From Clostridia bacterium (GTDB lineage Bacteria > Bacillota > Clostridia > Oscillospirales > Acutalibacteraceae): a DNA stretch of 64,000 nt. A program made the position numbers and the translations under genes. Each line of letters starts with the position of its first letter. Position 1 is the first letter of the stretch. The notes beneath the pieces were generated by a model. That model saw only the letters and a list, made by a program, of their open reading frames with translations. It was not told the origin of the DNA and ran no database searches. Below are positions 51,056-59,708 of this stretch, one piece after another. The DNA is taken from positions 124,006-188,005 of the forward strand of contig JAFXGM010000013.1 in the NCBI GenBank assembly GCA_017513195.1. Direction: 5' to 3'.

Positions 51056-51069
51056 TTTCTTATATAGTC

Positions 51070-52269
51070 TTAATTTGTATAGTTGTCGAAATAACCTTGC
51101 ACCAAAACAACAGGTGTACCCTTGTCACCTGAGCCGCTTGTTAAATCGCATAATGAGCCTATAAGGTCGGTAAGCTGACGAGGGGTAGTACCCTGTGCTG
51201 CCATATTACCTACAAGGCTGCTTCCGTCTTTTGCCTTAATGCTGGCAGAAATAGCCGCTTTAAGCTCTTCACCGCTTAAATCTTTAAAGTCGTTATCTGC
51301 CAAGTATTTTAGTTTTAATTCGTTAGGTGTGCCGATAAGACCATCGGTAAACGCAGGAGATACAACCGGGTCGGCAAGCTCCCAAATTTTGCCCTGTGGG
51401 TCTTTAAAAGCGCCGTCACCGTAAACCATAACCTCAACGTGCTTGCCGGTAGCGGAAAGAACGCGAGATTGCACATCAAGAACTAAATCCTTACACTCTT
51501 TTGGGAACAATTTAATTGTTTCTTCGGTAGACTTGTTAGAGCCCAAAAGACCGTACTTTTCATTGTAGCCACTGCCGTCAACAGATGCGTTTAAAATATC
51601 ATCAAGACCGCAAACTATCTTAGCGCCTGCCGCTTTAAGAAGGCGCTTGGTTCGAGCGCGGGTGTGAATGTCGCAAGTGAGTACACAATCGGTGTAATCG
51701 AGTATTGCCTTTGGCTGATTAGCAAATATAATTTCTACCTCGGCACCCATTTCTTTGATAAGGTCGCTGTAATACTGAACATAGTCAACGCCTGTGAATT
51801 CAAGCTTTTGAACGCCAAATACTTCACGATAACGCTCAAGTGTTAAAACGTCACTATATGGGTTAATGCCTGCGGCGTCAATTAAATCATAGGTTGCAAG
51901 TGAGTTACCAACCTCATCTGAGGGATAACTTAGCATAAGAACTATTTTTTTAGCGCCCTTTGCAATACCCTTAAGGCAGATTGCAAAACGGTTTCTTGAC
52001 AAAATCGGGAAAATAACACCGATTGTTTCACCGCCAAGCTTTGCCTTTACATCGGCCGCGATATTGTCTACAGTTGCATAATTACCCTGCGAACGAGCAA
52101 CAATTGACTCGGTCATAGCAATAACGTCACGGTCACGAAGCTCAAAGCCTTCGATTTCAGCCGCTTCTATAACGCTGTCTGCTACGATTTGGGCAAGGTT
52201 ATCGCCCTCACGAATAATGGGGCAACGAATACCTCTTGATACAGTTCCTACTCTGCGTTCTTTTTTCAT
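51070..52269 (-). CDS. cofE: CofE/FbiB-family protein (coenzyme F420:L-glutamate ligase-like)
   Basis: 399 residues from ATG (MKKERRVG), with AAAGGA 10 nt upstream; earlier in-frame codons overlap that site. The N-terminal half (VSRGIRCPIIREGDNLAQIVADSVIEAAE, LRDRDVIAMTESIVARSQGNY, GVIFPILSRNRFAICLKGIAKGAKKIVLML) matches the F420-0:gamma-glutamyl ligase family, and the second half (MVYGDGAFKDPQGKIWELADPVVSPAFTDGL) is also of that family in Firmicutes. Most Clostridia do not make F420, so another gamma-glutamyl or amide ligation, perhaps of a folate-like or wall precursor, is possible. No other F420 gene is in the window. Confidence 0.8.
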   Translation of the reverse strand: MKKERRVGTVSRGIRCPIIREGDNLAQIVADSVIEAAEIEGFELRDRDVIAMTESIVARSQGNYATVDNIAADVKAKLGGETIGVIFPILSRNRFAICLKGIAKGAKKIVLMLSYPSDEVGNSLATYDLIDAAGINPYSDVLTLERYREVFGVQKLEFTGVDYVQYYSDLIKEMGAEVEIIFANQPKAILDYTDCVLTCDIHTRARTKRLLKAAGAKIVCGLDDILNASVDGSGYNEKYGLLGSNKSTEETIKLFPKECKDLVLDVQSRVLSATGKHVEVMVYGDGAFKDPQGKIWELADPVVSPAFTDGLIGTPNELKLKYLADNDFKDLSGEELKAAISASIKAKDGSSLVGNMAAQGTTPRQLTDLIGSLCDLTSGSGDKGTPVVLVQGYFDNYTN

Positions 52270-52375
52270 TTTCAACATATCCTTTCTTTTTGGACGTGGG
52301 GGCTGAATCACGCAAAAAACAGCCCTTTTTTATACATTACCAAACAAAGCAACGTATAATATCCTTAACAGAGTA

Positions 52376-52404
52376 ATTATACTCTACCGTATGGCTATTT
52401 TCAA
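52376..52404 (-). promoter_or_regulatory. Promoter of the CofE-family gene and guaA
   Basis: On the minus strand TTGAAA and a perfect TATAAT are separated by 17 bp. The predicted leader is about 100 nt and contains a short GGGCTG / CAGCCC hairpin before the ribosome site. Confidence 0.65.
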
Positions 52405-52488
52405 GATTTTTTTATATGTTATAATATAAAAAATTTTAACGCTTAACATTTAAGTTTTTATTGAAATAGCAATAATATGGTGGTAAGA

Positions 52489-53391
52489 TTACATTATAGC
52501 CGTAATGGTCAGCATTTCACGCAGTTTTGCATATATTTCATGGGCATCTTCTATTGGTAGCGGATTTGCGCCACGCCCCACCTCGACGGTAAAACCCGGG
52601 CGCATAAATTCTTTTATAAACCAGTCCTTAAATCCACCGCCAAAGGCAAGCCCCATTGGCACGTCAAGCGCATATCCGCTTGTTGCCGCCATAATTTCGG
52701 CCATTTGTTTTGCACGCTTGTCTTGGAGTCCGTTATAGCTCCAATAAATGACCTCACCCTGCGAGTGAAGTGCTACAGCGTGATGAATATTGTTTTCTTT
52801 GCATAGATTTACGAGTGACATAGTTTCGGGCTCGCTATGAGGTCTTTCACCGCCGTAGCGCGTGGGCGCAGGACCTAATATTCCGTTTTTTCGCTCAAGC
52901 TGATGCAGCTCTTTCCACCCTGCATCAAAATTGTGATTTATATCGACACCTCGCAAATTGGCGTTATAATGGGTAAAATCACCGCCGCACATTTTATAAA
53001 TTTTTTCGGCATTTCCACCACAACCAAGTGCACCGCGTATTGATATTTCGCAACCGTCAGGATTAACACGAGGCACAAATATAGCGCCCCTGTTACCAAG
53101 TGCTTTTTTTATGTTTATACCGCAAAGCGAACCGCTTTTTTCATAAGCTGTACAAAAATCCTCTATAAACATAAGTAAAATATTGCTGGTTATATGCTCG
53201 CTTCCGTGAAATGCGGCAGTAAATAAAACGTATTCTTTTTCCGACTCTATTTTTAACGCGGTTATATCTCGCCCCATACAGCTTTTGCCTATAGAAAACG
53301 GCTGTAAAATTGAGTTTCTACAGCAAAGCGCATCAATAATTTTTTTCATTTTAAGATAATCGTAATCTATTGATTTTATAATTCTATTCAA
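52489..53391 (-). CDS. M14-family zinc carboxypeptidase
   Basis: 300 residues. The zinc ligands are seen in TAAFHGSEHITSNILL (His-x2-Glu) and ALHSQGEVIYWSYNG (third His). The substrate Arg/Asn region is NPDGCEISIRGALGCGGNAE and ANLRGVDINHNFDAGW, and the catalytic Glu is in GFTVEVGRG. It has no signal peptide or LysM domain, so it may act inside the cell on peptidoglycan fragments, like MpaA, or on other gamma-glutamyl-diamino acid peptides. It is divergent from the NUDIX gene. Confidence 0.88.
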   Translation of the reverse strand: MNRIIKSIDYDYLKMKKIIDALCCRNSILQPFSIGKSCMGRDITALKIESEKEYVLFTAAFHGSEHITSNILLMFIEDFCTAYEKSGSLCGINIKKALGNRGAIFVPRVNPDGCEISIRGALGCGGNAEKIYKMCGGDFTHYNANLRGVDINHNFDAGWKELHQLERKNGILGPAPTRYGGERPHSEPETMSLVNLCKENNIHHAVALHSQGEVIYWSYNGLQDKRAKQMAEIMAATSGYALDVPMGLAFGGGFKDWFIKEFMRPGFTVEVGRGANPLPIEDAHEIYAKLREMLTITAIM

Positions 53392-53445
53392 AATAACACC
53401 CTCTAAAACATTCTATTTTAAATATATTAAAGGCGGTAAAAAATA

Positions 53446-53994
53446 ATGAATTTAAAGGAAAAACAATTAACCTCAAACTATCTTTTTAAAGGCAGAATTA
53501 TCAATTTGCGTCAAGATACTGCGCTACTGCCAAACGGCAATACCGCTACACGTGAGGTCATAGAGCACCCGGGCGGCGTGTGTGTGGCAGCGCTTACCGA
53601 TAATGACGAGCTGCTATTCGTGCGTCAGTGGCGCTATCCGTATATGGAGGAAACACTTGAAATACCGGCGGGCAAACGTGATAGACTTGACGAAGACCCT
53701 CTAGAATGCGGCAAACGCGAACTGCGAGAAGAAACAGGTGCAACGGCTGAAAGCTACATTGATTTGCAGCCTATGTACCCCACACCGGGTTATATAAACG
53801 AGGTTATTTATTGTTATCTTGCAACGGGTCTTACCTTTGGCGAGCAAGACACCGATGAGGACGAATTTTTGGACGTGTTTCGTATTCCACTTGAAAAAGC
53901 TGTAGAAATGGTGCTTTCGGGTGAAATTAAGGACGCAAAAACACAGATTGCCGTGCTTAAAGTAAAAGTTTTGCGCGATGCAGGCAAGATTTAG
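53446..53994 (+). CDS. NUDIX hydrolase, ADP-ribose pyrophosphatase type
   Basis: 182 residues. The Nudix box G-x5-E-x7-REL-x-EE-x-G is visible around residues 75-100 (ends in GKRELREETGATA). The flanking IEHPGGVCVAALTDNDELLFVRQWRYPYMEETLEIPAG and YPTPGYINEVIYCYLATGL match ADP-ribose pyrophosphatases (NudF type). It hydrolyses ADP-ribose to AMP and ribose-5-phosphate. The stop codon directly abuts the -35 box of the folT riboswitch promoter. AGGCGG precedes the ATG. Confidence 0.93.
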   Translation: MNLKEKQLTSNYLFKGRIINLRQDTALLPNGNTATREVIEHPGGVCVAALTDNDELLFVRQWRYPYMEETLEIPAGKRDRLDEDPLECGKRELREETGATAESYIDLQPMYPTPGYINEVIYCYLATGLTFGEQDTDEDEFLDVFRIPLEKAVEMVLSGEIKDAKTQIAVLKVKVLRDAGKI

Positions 53995-54022
53995 TTGACA
54001 ATTACACAAAAAGTTATATAAT
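53995..54022 (+). promoter_or_regulatory. Promoter of the THF-riboswitch/folT transcript
   Basis: A perfect TTGACA and a perfect TATAAT are separated by 16 bp; transcription should begin about 8 bp before the aptamer. The -35 starts at the base after the NUDIX stop codon. Confidence 0.75.
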
Positions 54023-54036
54023 ATAATCAAAATATT

Positions 54037-54135
54037 CAGAGTAGACGGCATAGCGTTAAGTGTTGCGTGAACGGGGAGTTGTCACGCAAACGAAGAATTT
54101 ATAAAAATTCGCGGTTTTGCTGTCGCATCCCGCTG
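54037..54135 (+). ncRNA. Tetrahydrofolate (THF) riboswitch aptamer
   Basis: The sequence follows the THF riboswitch pattern: P1 CAG / CTG, conserved GAGTAGAC, P2 GACGGCA / TGCTGTC, the conserved GCGTTAAGTG, P3 TTGCGTGA / TCACGCAA, the ACGAAG core, P4 GAATTT / AAATTC, and the final CATCCCGCTG. It binds reduced folates and sits 74 nt upstream of a folT-type transporter gene, the classic target. Confidence 0.93.
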
Positions 54136-54163
54136 ACAAATAATAGCCGTATTATATAAAAAT

Positions 54164-54204
54164 ACCTCCTATTATCAGCCAGTTCGGATGATAGGAGGTT
54201 TTTA
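54164..54204 (+). terminator. Riboswitch expression platform: terminator that also hides the folT ribosome site
   Basis: A 13-bp stem (ACCTCCTATTATC / GATGATAGGAGGT, one G-U) is followed by TTTTTATTTT. Its right arm contains the AGGAGG of folT. An alternative pairing of CTGA and ATAATAG (54133-54146) with CTATTATCAG (54169-54178) would break it and uses the 3' side of aptamer stem P1, so ligand binding should favour the OFF hairpin. Confidence 0.75.
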
Positions 54205-54208
54205 TTTT

Positions 54209-54757
54209 ATGAAAAAAAATTATGTGAAAAAAGTATGCATTTGCGCCGTTTTAGCAGCACTATTTGTCGCTTTAGAAATGCTTTCATCCACTTTAGGAAA
54301 GATTGCTTTTTTAGACAACTATCAGATTCCAATCAGTTGTTTTCCTTTAGTTCTTGCGTCGGTTATGTTTGGTTTTGGTTGGGGCACATTGACCGCTGTA
54401 GTAGGCTCGTTTATATCTCAGCTTGGTTTCGGGCTTGGCTGGGGTACACTTATTTGGATGACGCCTACCATACTTTACACGATGTCGGTAGCATTATTGT
54501 ATAAAGCTTTTCGAAAAAGCGACAAAACGTATATTTTATCAATACAGTTTTTTATAAGCTCTATTCTCTTGTCAATTCTTAACACCGTAGCAATGTATTT
54601 TAACAATTATATATACGGCATTCCTTACGATCTACTAAATAAAATTTTTGCTGTAGTCGTATCATTAAAACTAATCGGTGCGATTATTTTTGCTGTGATA
54701 TTTGCATTTATAATTCCACCTATAGTAAAAAAACTTAAAAAACTCATTAAATATTAA
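54209..54757 (+). CDS. folT: ECF transporter S component, folate-type (FolT)
   Basis: 182 residues from the ATG placed after AGGAGG; the ATG seven codons upstream lies inside the ribosome site. Six hydrophobic segments are seen, with the S-component features ICAVLAALFVALEMLSS, FPLVLASVMFGFGWGTLTAVVGSFISQLGFGLGWGTLIWM. It would bind folate outside the membrane and work with the shared energising EcfAA'T module, which is not in the window. The THF riboswitch supports folate as substrate. Confidence 0.9.
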   Translation: MKKNYVKKVCICAVLAALFVALEMLSSTLGKIAFLDNYQIPISCFPLVLASVMFGFGWGTLTAVVGSFISQLGFGLGWGTLIWMTPTILYTMSVALLYKAFRKSDKTYILSIQFFISSILLSILNTVAMYFNNYIYGIPYDLLNKIFAVVVSLKLIGAIIFAVIFAFIIPPIVKKLKKLIKY

Positions 54758-54762
54758 AAGAA

Positions 54763-54787
54763 AACCCACGAGCATAACTCGTGGGTT
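54763..54787. terminator. Bidirectional terminator between folT and the serine hydrolase gene
   Basis: A 10-bp perfect stem (AACCCACGAG / CTCGTGGGTT) with a 5-nt loop lies between the two convergent stop codons, with A-rich sequence on the left that gives a T run on the minus strand. Confidence 0.78.
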
Positions 54788-54793
54788 CATTAT

Positions 54794-55972
54794 TTATAGT
54801 CCTAAGTCTTTATAAAGCGCGTTCCTTATTGCGCACTGGTCGGGCTCATAGCCCAAAACGTTTTGGAAATATGTAAGAGATACATTATTAACAGGATCTA
54901 CCATAGAGAATGCGCCTGCCGCACCATCCCAGCCAAATTCACCCACGGGGCTTAATGTGCCACTGCGAGTGGGGTCTATATGAACACGCACACCAAGACC
55001 ATATCCATAACCGCGGCGCATCTTGTCAAAGTCTTCAGCCGCAGCACCGCTTACGTGGTTAGTGCCCCACAGCTTTACGGTTTCTTGCTTTAATATGCGA
55101 GCACCTGTTTTGCCCACACCGCCACAGGCAACCATATCAAGAAACAATGCGTAATCCTCGGTAGTAGAGGTAAGACCTGCGCCACCGCTTTCATATTCGT
55201 CAGAAATGTTATATACACATCTTAAATTTTCTTTTTTAAATACCGGTGGATTGCCATAGTTACTGTAAAGCGACGGCATTTTAGAAATATCTTCAGGCAA
55301 ACCAAAGAAGGTGTTTTTCATACCAAGAGGTTCAAATACGTTTTTGCGCATATAATTGCCCAATGTTTCGCCCGACCATATTTCAATTAGCGCACCCAAA
55401 ACGTCGTGACAAAGGCTATACCTAAAGCGAGTACCCGGTTCAAAACCAAGTGTTTTATTTGCCATAGCACGCACTAATTCTTGCGTGGTTTTTTTACCCT
55501 CGGCAGCGGCATTTCTCATCGCGTCGTCATAAAGGCTGTAATCAAGTCCTGCTGTCATTGTAAAAAGGTGCTTTACGGTAATTGGTGTTTTAGCATATCC
55601 GTCATCGGTTACTTCAATGCTTTCACCCACGCTTTGTCCGCTTGCTATTTTTTTAGCGTTTTCGGTATTAAGCGCAGTAGCAGTTATCTTCATTTTGCCA
55701 AATTCGGGCAACCATTTTGAAATAGGGTCGTCAAGATCATATTTGCCCTGCTCGAGCAACTGTAGTGCACAACAGCAGGTAATCATCTTTGTCATTGAGT
55801 AAATAAAATACTGCTCGTCGCCCGTAACATCGCCGCCGTTTTCAATGTCTTTTACGCCTGTAAAGTAGCGATATAACAACTCGTGATTGCGGTAAACCGC
55901 TACGTCAACACTAGGTCTTAGTTCATGAGATACATGCTCATCCATACATTTTTTAAGATTGCTAAAATTCAT
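54794..55972 (-). CDS. Serine hydrolase, beta-lactamase class C/esterase family
   Basis: 392 residues. The active-site SxxK is in FIYSMTKMITCCCALQ near residue 56, the Tyr-x-Asn appears in PSLYSNYG, and a late HxG-like region (GEFGWDGAAGAFSMVDP) fits the family. No signal peptide is seen, so it is probably intracellular. Members act as esterases, peptidases or transglycosylases rather than true antibiotic lactamases. It follows a GH29 gene by 13 nt, so deacylation of a glycan or related substrate is a possibility. Confidence 0.85.
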   Translation of the reverse strand: MNFSNLKKCMDEHVSHELRPSVDVAVYRNHELLYRYFTGVKDIENGGDVTGDEQYFIYSMTKMITCCCALQLLEQGKYDLDDPISKWLPEFGKMKITATALNTENAKKIASGQSVGESIEVTDDGYAKTPITVKHLFTMTAGLDYSLYDDAMRNAAAEGKKTTQELVRAMANKTLGFEPGTRFRYSLCHDVLGALIEIWSGETLGNYMRKNVFEPLGMKNTFFGLPEDISKMPSLYSNYGNPPVFKKENLRCVYNISDEYESGGAGLTSTTEDYALFLDMVACGGVGKTGARILKQETVKLWGTNHVSGAAAEDFDKMRRGYGYGLGVRVHIDPTRSGTLSPVGEFGWDGAAGAFSMVDPVNNVSLTYFQNVLGYEPDQCAIRNALYKDLGL

Positions 55973-55985
55973 AATTTATCCTTCT

Positions 55986-57188
55986 TTACCACTCAATTTC
56001 TATTACAATTGGCTCATCTGCATATTTATCGGCATCAATGCCGTATATATGAAGCAACTCATCTTGTGTAGTCTTTGACATATCCATAAATTCCGGCAAC
56101 GGAATTATGTTGTAGTGAAGCGATTCGCCCGAATTCATAAATCTAACACTTTTAGGAACTTTCGTATAATTTTTAATTGCCACCGAATTTGACATAATTC
56201 CTTCATAAAAATGGAGATACGTTTTCCCGTTTTTTATATTTGCTATATATTTATTGTTTTTTATACCATAATCGGTATCGTCAGCTTCGTGACATTCCAG
56301 ACATTCATCCATACGGTTGTACCAATCGGCAACCTTTAAAAGATTTTGACAGTAATCATCGGTTATAACGCCTTTTTTATCGGGACCTACATTAAGTAGA
56401 TAACTAGCACCTGCGGACATATATCGATCAATTGCACAGCACAAATGCCTCTTGGTGTAAAAATCCTCGCCCACACGATAACCCCAAGAGTGTGCGCCGA
56501 CAGAGTTACAGGCTTCGGTCATACGGGTAAAGCGGCCATTGTTTGCCGCTTCGTATTCGCGCTCAGGAGTAGAAAAATCACCTTCACTCCAACCTCGGTC
56601 GTTTATGTAAATATCGGGTTGCAGTTTTCTTGCAAGTTCATTTAAAGACGGATCATAAATACACGGTGGTATGTCCCAAAACAGAGTATAAATTTTTCCG
56701 TAATTGGTAAGCAATTCGGTAATTTGCGCCTTTATAAATTCTCGTAACTTCACTGTGTTTACCTGATTTTTATATTTTGCGCCCCACTGATGCGATTTTG
56801 ACTCTGGATTGTAACCATATTCATAATGCCAGTCAGGATTGCTGTAATAAAGCGATAATAAAATACCATGTTTTTTGCACGCATCAGCTAACATTTTGAG
56901 CACATCCTTACCATAAGGAGTGTTCATTATATTATAATCTGTGGCCTTTGTGTCCCACATACAAAATCCATCATGGTGCTTGGCAGTAAAACAGATGTAT
57001 TTCATACCGCACTTTTTTGCAAGCAACACCCATTCTTCAGGGTTATATTCAGTAGGATTAAACTGCATAGCCATTGCTTCATATTCAGTATATGGAATAT
57101 TATAACGTGCTAATGCCTGCTCATGAAGACCAAGAGCGGCATATGGCCCCCAATGAATAAACATACCGAATTTATTATCAAAATTCAT
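55986..57188 (-). CDS. GH29 alpha-L-fucosidase, copy A
   Basis: 400 residues. The GH29 N-terminal region has FGMFIHWGPYAALGLHEQ, CFTAKHHDGFCMWDTKATDYN (two His of the active site) and LSLYYSNPDWHYEYGY. The probable nucleophile Asp is in YGKIYTLFWDIPP, a less common context than FD in copy B. SYLLNVGPDKKGVI is typical of the family. No signal peptide is seen, so it would act inside the cell on imported fucosyl-oligosaccharides. It has its own promoter and is cotranscribed with the serine hydrolase. Confidence 0.9.
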   Translation of the reverse strand: MNFDNKFGMFIHWGPYAALGLHEQALARYNIPYTEYEAMAMQFNPTEYNPEEWVLLAKKCGMKYICFTAKHHDGFCMWDTKATDYNIMNTPYGKDVLKMLADACKKHGILLSLYYSNPDWHYEYGYNPESKSHQWGAKYKNQVNTVKLREFIKAQITELLTNYGKIYTLFWDIPPCIYDPSLNELARKLQPDIYINDRGWSEGDFSTPEREYEAANNGRFTRMTEACNSVGAHSWGYRVGEDFYTKRHLCCAIDRYMSAGASYLLNVGPDKKGVITDDYCQNLLKVADWYNRMDECLECHEADDTDYGIKNNKYIANIKNGKTYLHFYEGIMSNSVAIKNYTKVPKSVRFMNSGESLHYNIIPLPEFMDMSKTTQDELLHIYGIDADKYADEPIVIEIEW

Positions 57189-57222
57189 TCAGCTTGGCCA
57201 CCTTTATCTATAACTTGTTTTA

Positions 57223-57251
57223 TTTATAACACATTTTTATGCTAAACGCAA
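57223..57251 (-). promoter_or_regulatory. Promoter of the GH29 copy A gene
   Basis: On the minus strand TTGCGT and TATAAA are separated by 17 bp, about 35 bp before the ATG and directly after the copy B terminator. Confidence 0.5.
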
Positions 57252-57253
57252 CA

Positions 57254-57280
57254 AAAACCCCTTGATTTTCAAGGGGTTTT
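57254..57280 (-). terminator. Terminator after the GH29 copy B gene
   Basis: An 11-bp perfect stem (AAAACCCCTTG / CAAGGGGTTTT) with a 5-nt loop lies 4 nt beyond the stop codon. Confidence 0.8.
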
Positions 57281-57284
57281 GCTA

Positions 57285-58559
57285 TTATTTAGCATAATAT
57301 GCTTTTATATCTTTAATAACGTAATCGCCGTCAGCGCTATTGATTACAACCTCATACTTTGATGCGCGCAATGGGCTAAATTTGCAAATAACCTTGTGGC
57401 CGATGGTCTTACCTTCAAAAAGCAATATCTTTTTATCACGGTATACAGGCAAATAACCATACACACTAAACGACTCAACCTTTTGTCCGTTTGAAAGGTC
57501 CTCTTTAATAACAACACAGTTGGTAAGTTTTCTCTCGTGTGGCATTTTCCACTCGTCTGTGGGAGCTGCCTCTTTATGTGTGATTGTATATACGTCACCC
57601 TGCTTTTCCATTTCGGTAAAATTAGCAGGGGTACCGTAGCCCGCCCTAATGCGTGCGCCAAGCTCTAAAATACGCTTTACGTCAGCCTCGGGCAAAAGTC
57701 CGCGGTTATCGGGACCAATGTTTATAAGGAAGTTAGACCCGTGACCTACCGACATTTCATACATACCAAAAAGTTCGTCAACGCTCTTTATTGTATCTTC
57801 GTTATGATCATAAAACCAAGTGGCACGCAGTTTACAGTCACATTCTGACGGCAAAAATACCGCCTCAGATAGTTTTTGCTCCTCGGTAGCAAGTTCAGAA
57901 AAATCGGTTGAAGATACAACAAGCGGATTATTAAGCGAAGCGTAACCGTCCTCATTACCCACCCAACGAATACCGGGTGTCCACTCAGGGTCGCAGAAGG
58001 TAAGCAAATCGGGTTGCATTTCATTCATCGCCTTAACAATACGCGCTTTATCATATTCGTGACCCTCGCTACCACAACCGTCAAACCATAAATAGTCAAT
58101 TTTTCCGTAGTTTGTAAGAAGCTCGGTAATTTGATTTACAAAATAATCATCATATTCCTTTGCATTTTCAAACGGAATTGAATATTTGCCCCATTGTGCA
58201 GGCGAATAATATAAGCCTACCTTTAAATCATACTTGCGGCAAGCATCAACAAACTCGCGCACAACGTCACCTTTACCGTCTTTCCACGGCGTTTGAGCTA
58301 CGCTGTAGTTTGAATATTTACTGGGCCACAAAGCAAAGCCGTCGTGATGCTTGGTTGTAAGTATTGCGTATGTAGCACCGGCCTCTTTCGCGGTTTTAAT
58401 CCACTGCTCGCAATCAAGCTCGATTGGATTAAATTTTTCGGGTGGCATGTCTTTGTTATCCCAGTCGACGTGACCTGGGTAAAAGGAACGAATACCAAAG
58501 TGGAAAAACATTCCATATTCCCAAGATAAAAACTCCACCTGCTTTTTAAATCCGTTCAT
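57285..58559 (-). CDS. GH29 alpha-L-fucosidase, copy B
   Basis: 424 residues. GH29 features: EYGMFFHFGIRSFYPGHVDW, YAILTTKHHDGFALWPSKYSNYS, GLYYSPAQWGKY, and the probable nucleophile Asp in IDYLWFDGCG near residue 175. SVGHGSNFLINIGPDNRGLL and a C-terminal beta domain complete it. No signal peptide is seen. It is 13 nt after the deacetylase gene. It is diverged from copy A, so different linkages are likely. Release of L-fucose would feed the microcompartment pathway encoded earlier in the window. Confidence 0.93.
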   Translation of the reverse strand: MNGFKKQVEFLSWEYGMFFHFGIRSFYPGHVDWDNKDMPPEKFNPIELDCEQWIKTAKEAGATYAILTTKHHDGFALWPSKYSNYSVAQTPWKDGKGDVVREFVDACRKYDLKVGLYYSPAQWGKYSIPFENAKEYDDYFVNQITELLTNYGKIDYLWFDGCGSEGHEYDKARIVKAMNEMQPDLLTFCDPEWTPGIRWVGNEDGYASLNNPLVVSSTDFSELATEEQKLSEAVFLPSECDCKLRATWFYDHNEDTIKSVDELFGMYEMSVGHGSNFLINIGPDNRGLLPEADVKRILELGARIRAGYGTPANFTEMEKQGDVYTITHKEAAPTDEWKMPHERKLTNCVVIKEDLSNGQKVESFSVYGYLPVYRDKKILLFEGKTIGHKVICKFSPLRASKYEVVINSADGDYVIKDIKAYYAK

Positions 58560-58572
58560 AAAAATTACTCCT

Positions 58573-59646
58573 TTATTTTTTGCCTTGTTGAGCCGCCTTT
58601 ACAATGTTTCTAACCATGCCTCGATTGCCGTCAACGTTATTAAGCTCACCGCAAATTTGCTCGCGAGTGATACCGCGAAGTTCCATAAGCTCACTTACAG
58701 AGCAAAAACGATAACCCTTGCGGAAAAATTCAGGCAAGTACCTTTCTATGTATTCATAGGTTTGATCTGCATATTGCTGAACCTCGTGACAAAGTATAAC
58801 ATCGCCGTCTTCCCACTTGCCGACACCATATTTAAAAACGTCTTCGCGGTTTTTATCGGTTTTGGTTGTATCCCAATCGAGTGCGTCATATTCAAGCCAA
58901 ATAACAGGGTATTTTAACTCGTCACAAAGTTTAAATGTGTTTGCAGTGGGCTTAATATTTGGCGCTCTGTAACTGGTTACTTCATAAGGTGTACCATCGC
59001 GATTTTTAAGGTTTGAATGGAGTTTATTTGTTAGATCCATAATATCTTTTTTCAACTCTTCATAGGTAGCCTCTTTACCACCTTCACCACCAATAGTAGC
59101 AACAAGATGATTTTCACCATGGTTGCCTATGTCCCATCCATAATCAATAGCATTTTGTGCCAATCCATACTCATAACTGCTTTTAAAATTACGTCCGTTT
59201 ACAAAAAACGTACCTGCGCCTTCAAATGCTGCAAAAAGATTTACGTAATCCTGCATTCTGCTGCTTGGACCATCGTCAAAAGTAAACGCAATTAGCTTAT
59301 AATCTTCGGGGTGAGATTTCCATTCGTAATTTATATCTATTGTATCATCCTCTACCTGTGACGGTGTTGAAACTGCCGAGCTTACCTCGGAAGATGAGCT
59401 TGATGGGTTAGAGCTGGGTTGCTCTTCGCTTGAAACAGTCACATCAACACTTGGTGTGCTTGTTGTATCGTTTGTGCTTTGATTATCACTTGAAGTCATA
59501 CTGCTTTCCCCACCTTGTATTATGCTTTCTTGCTTTATTATTACTTCGGTATCAGTAGATGATTGCTGTGATTCGGCGCTACTGCAACCAGCAAAGGATA
59601 GCACGAGCGCAAGCGTCATCAATAAAACCAAAATTCGTTTTGCCAT
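58573..59646 (-). CDS. Polysaccharide deacetylase (NodB domain) lipoprotein
   Basis: 357 residues. A lipoprotein signal peptide with lipobox (LVLSFAGCSS) is at residues 5-22, followed by a Ser/Thr/Gln-rich linker to about residue 105. The NodB domain (CE4) has IAFTFDDGPSSRMQD (catalytic and metal Asp), DIGNHGENH (metal His), TSYRAPNIKPT and VILCHEVQQYADQT. It would sit on the outer membrane face and remove acetyl groups from peptidoglycan or another N-acetylated glycan. Its promoter overlaps the end of the GH36 gene. Confidence 0.92.
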   Translation of the reverse strand: MAKRILVLLMTLALVLSFAGCSSAESQQSSTDTEVIIKQESIIQGGESSMTSSDNQSTNDTTSTPSVDVTVSSEEQPSSNPSSSSSEVSSAVSTPSQVEDDTIDINYEWKSHPEDYKLIAFTFDDGPSSRMQDYVNLFAAFEGAGTFFVNGRNFKSSYEYGLAQNAIDYGWDIGNHGENHLVATIGGEGGKEATYEELKKDIMDLTNKLHSNLKNRDGTPYEVTSYRAPNIKPTANTFKLCDELKYPVIWLEYDALDWDTTKTDKNREDVFKYGVGKWEDGDVILCHEVQQYADQTYEYIERYLPEFFRKGYRFCSVSELMELRGITREQICGELNNVDGNRGMVRNIVKAAQQGKK

Positions 59647-59679
59647 TTATATCACCTTAATAAATATTAATTTAGTTGA

Positions 59680-59708
59680 ATTTTAACATTTAATTATAGC
59701 TAAGTCAA
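59680..59708 (-). promoter_or_regulatory. Promoter of the polysaccharide deacetylase gene
   Basis: On the minus strand TTGACT and TAAAAT are separated by 17 bp. The -35 box overlaps the stop codon of the GH36 gene, about 35 bp before the ATG. Confidence 0.55.
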
